In this document: positions 14,604 through 14,887 of the stretch, piece by piece
Layout of the letters: each line of letters opens with the position of its first letter
Position numbering within the stretch: the first letter of the stretch is position 1
Program-made: the position numbers and the translations under genes
Assembly (NCBI GenBank): GCA_002414705.1
Contig: DIAL01000018.1
Span: 130,446 to 145,332 of the forward strand
Direction of reading: 5' to 3'
Source of the DNA: Flavobacteriaceae bacterium UBA5079
GTDB taxonomy: Bacteria; Bacteroidota; Bacteroidia; Flavobacteriales; Flavobacteriaceae
Length of the DNA: 14,887 bases
The notes under the pieces: generated by a model
What the model saw: the letters and a program-made list of their open reading frames with translations, nothing else
Told to the model about the DNA's origin: nothing
The model's database searches: none

Positions 14604-14887
14604 TTAACTGTCTTTAGACATTTGCTTCTGAAAAACAAAAAAGGCGCGTTTGGAGGCTTTTTCTTCTGCCTTTTTTTTAGACGTAGCTCGTGCTTTTGCC
14701 ACGACTTTATTATCTACAGATAATTTAACGGCAAAATGACGAATATCATCATTTCCAGTATCATCATAAACATGATAATCAAAGATTCTCTTTTCTTTTT
14801 GGCACCATTCAATAAGCAAACTTTTATAGCTAATAACTTTACCTTCCAATTGGGCAATATCCACATAGGGAATAATGACTTTTTTAA
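14604..14887 (-). CDS. rnc: Ribonuclease III, C-terminal part (cut by window edge)
   Basis: The reading frame is open to the last base of the window, so only about 94 C-terminal residues are present and the 5' end lies outside. RNase III cleaves double-stranded RNA in rRNA processing and mRNA turnover. The visible part starts at the end of the nuclease domain (KKVIIPYVDIAQLEGK). It continues with a double-stranded-RNA-binding domain: SYKSLLIEWCQKEKR (helix 1), a central sheet with HFAVKLSVDNKVVAKA, then SKKKAEEKASKRAFF, the conserved Lys-rich helix that contacts the RNA backbone. The catalytic ERLEFLGD region is outside the window. The GTG at 14864 could be mistaken for a start but is an internal Val codon. 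The rnc / IPExxxVDY / pyk order is typical of Flavobacteriaceae. Confidence 0.93.
   Translation of the reverse strand, partial: KKVIIPYVDIAQLEGKVISYKSLLIEWCQKEKRIFDYHVYDDTGNDDIRHFAVKLSVDNKVVAKARATSKKKAEEKASKRAFFVFQKQMSKDS

Noticed and set aside
14604..14864. An 86-residue stand-alone dsRNA-binding protein starting at GTG 14864
   Set aside because: The frame continues upstream to the window edge with sequence typical of RNase III (KKVIIPY before the GTG), so this is the C-terminal part of rnc, not a separate gene.

Overview
The window looks like a chromosomal segment of a flavobacterium (phylum Bacteroidota, family Flavobacteriaceae). It is AT-rich by eye, ribosome-binding sites are weak or absent, and gene starts are preceded by A-rich sequence. 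Several proteins have lineage-typical forms: a DUF6090-type membrane protein, an IPExxxVDY-family protein between rnc and pyk, and a very long alpha-2-macroglobulin lipoprotein. The genus cannot be named from the sequence alone. Nearly every base is coding, and the longest gap (10422-10624) is 203 bp. No rRNA, tRNA, CRISPR array, insertion sequence or phage gene is visible.

Positions 3-8356 (+ strand) form an envelope-defence block: an alpha-2-macroglobulin lipoprotein with a CLEQ thioester, a 102-residue antibiotic-biosynthesis-monooxygenase-like protein, and penicillin-binding protein 1C. The macroglobulin/PBP1C pairing is known from other bacteria. The likely logic is that one protein traps proteases while the other repairs peptidoglycan after envelope damage. 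Here a small monooxygenase-fold gene sits between them, and it is separated from pbpC only by one in-frame TAG codon.

Positions 8343-10421 (- strand) hold three closely spaced genes, probably one transcript: an atypical short-chain dehydrogenase-like NAD(P)-binding protein, a CYTH-domain phosphohydrolase, and a membrane-anchored endonuclease/exonuclease/phosphatase-fold protein whose 3' end overlaps pbpC by 14 bp. The divergent gap 10422-10624 contains a nested inverted-repeat element of 118 bp.

Positions 10625-12568 (+ strand) carry DNA polymerase IV (dinB) and a DUF6090-like membrane protein. Positions 12565-14887 (- strand) carry the end of rnc (cut by the window edge), the IPExxxVDY-family gene and pyruvate kinase. 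The last two are joined by a TAATG stop/start overlap. The pyk and DUF6090 stops overlap within one TTAA.

I see no clear new multi-gene defence system. The most unusual items are the in-frame abutment of the monooxygenase-like gene and pbpC, the possible surface-export signal on the macroglobulin, the asymmetric nested repeat before dinB, the active-site variant in the phosphatase-fold protein, and a possible near-leaderless promoter in front of the IPExxxVDY-pyk pair.
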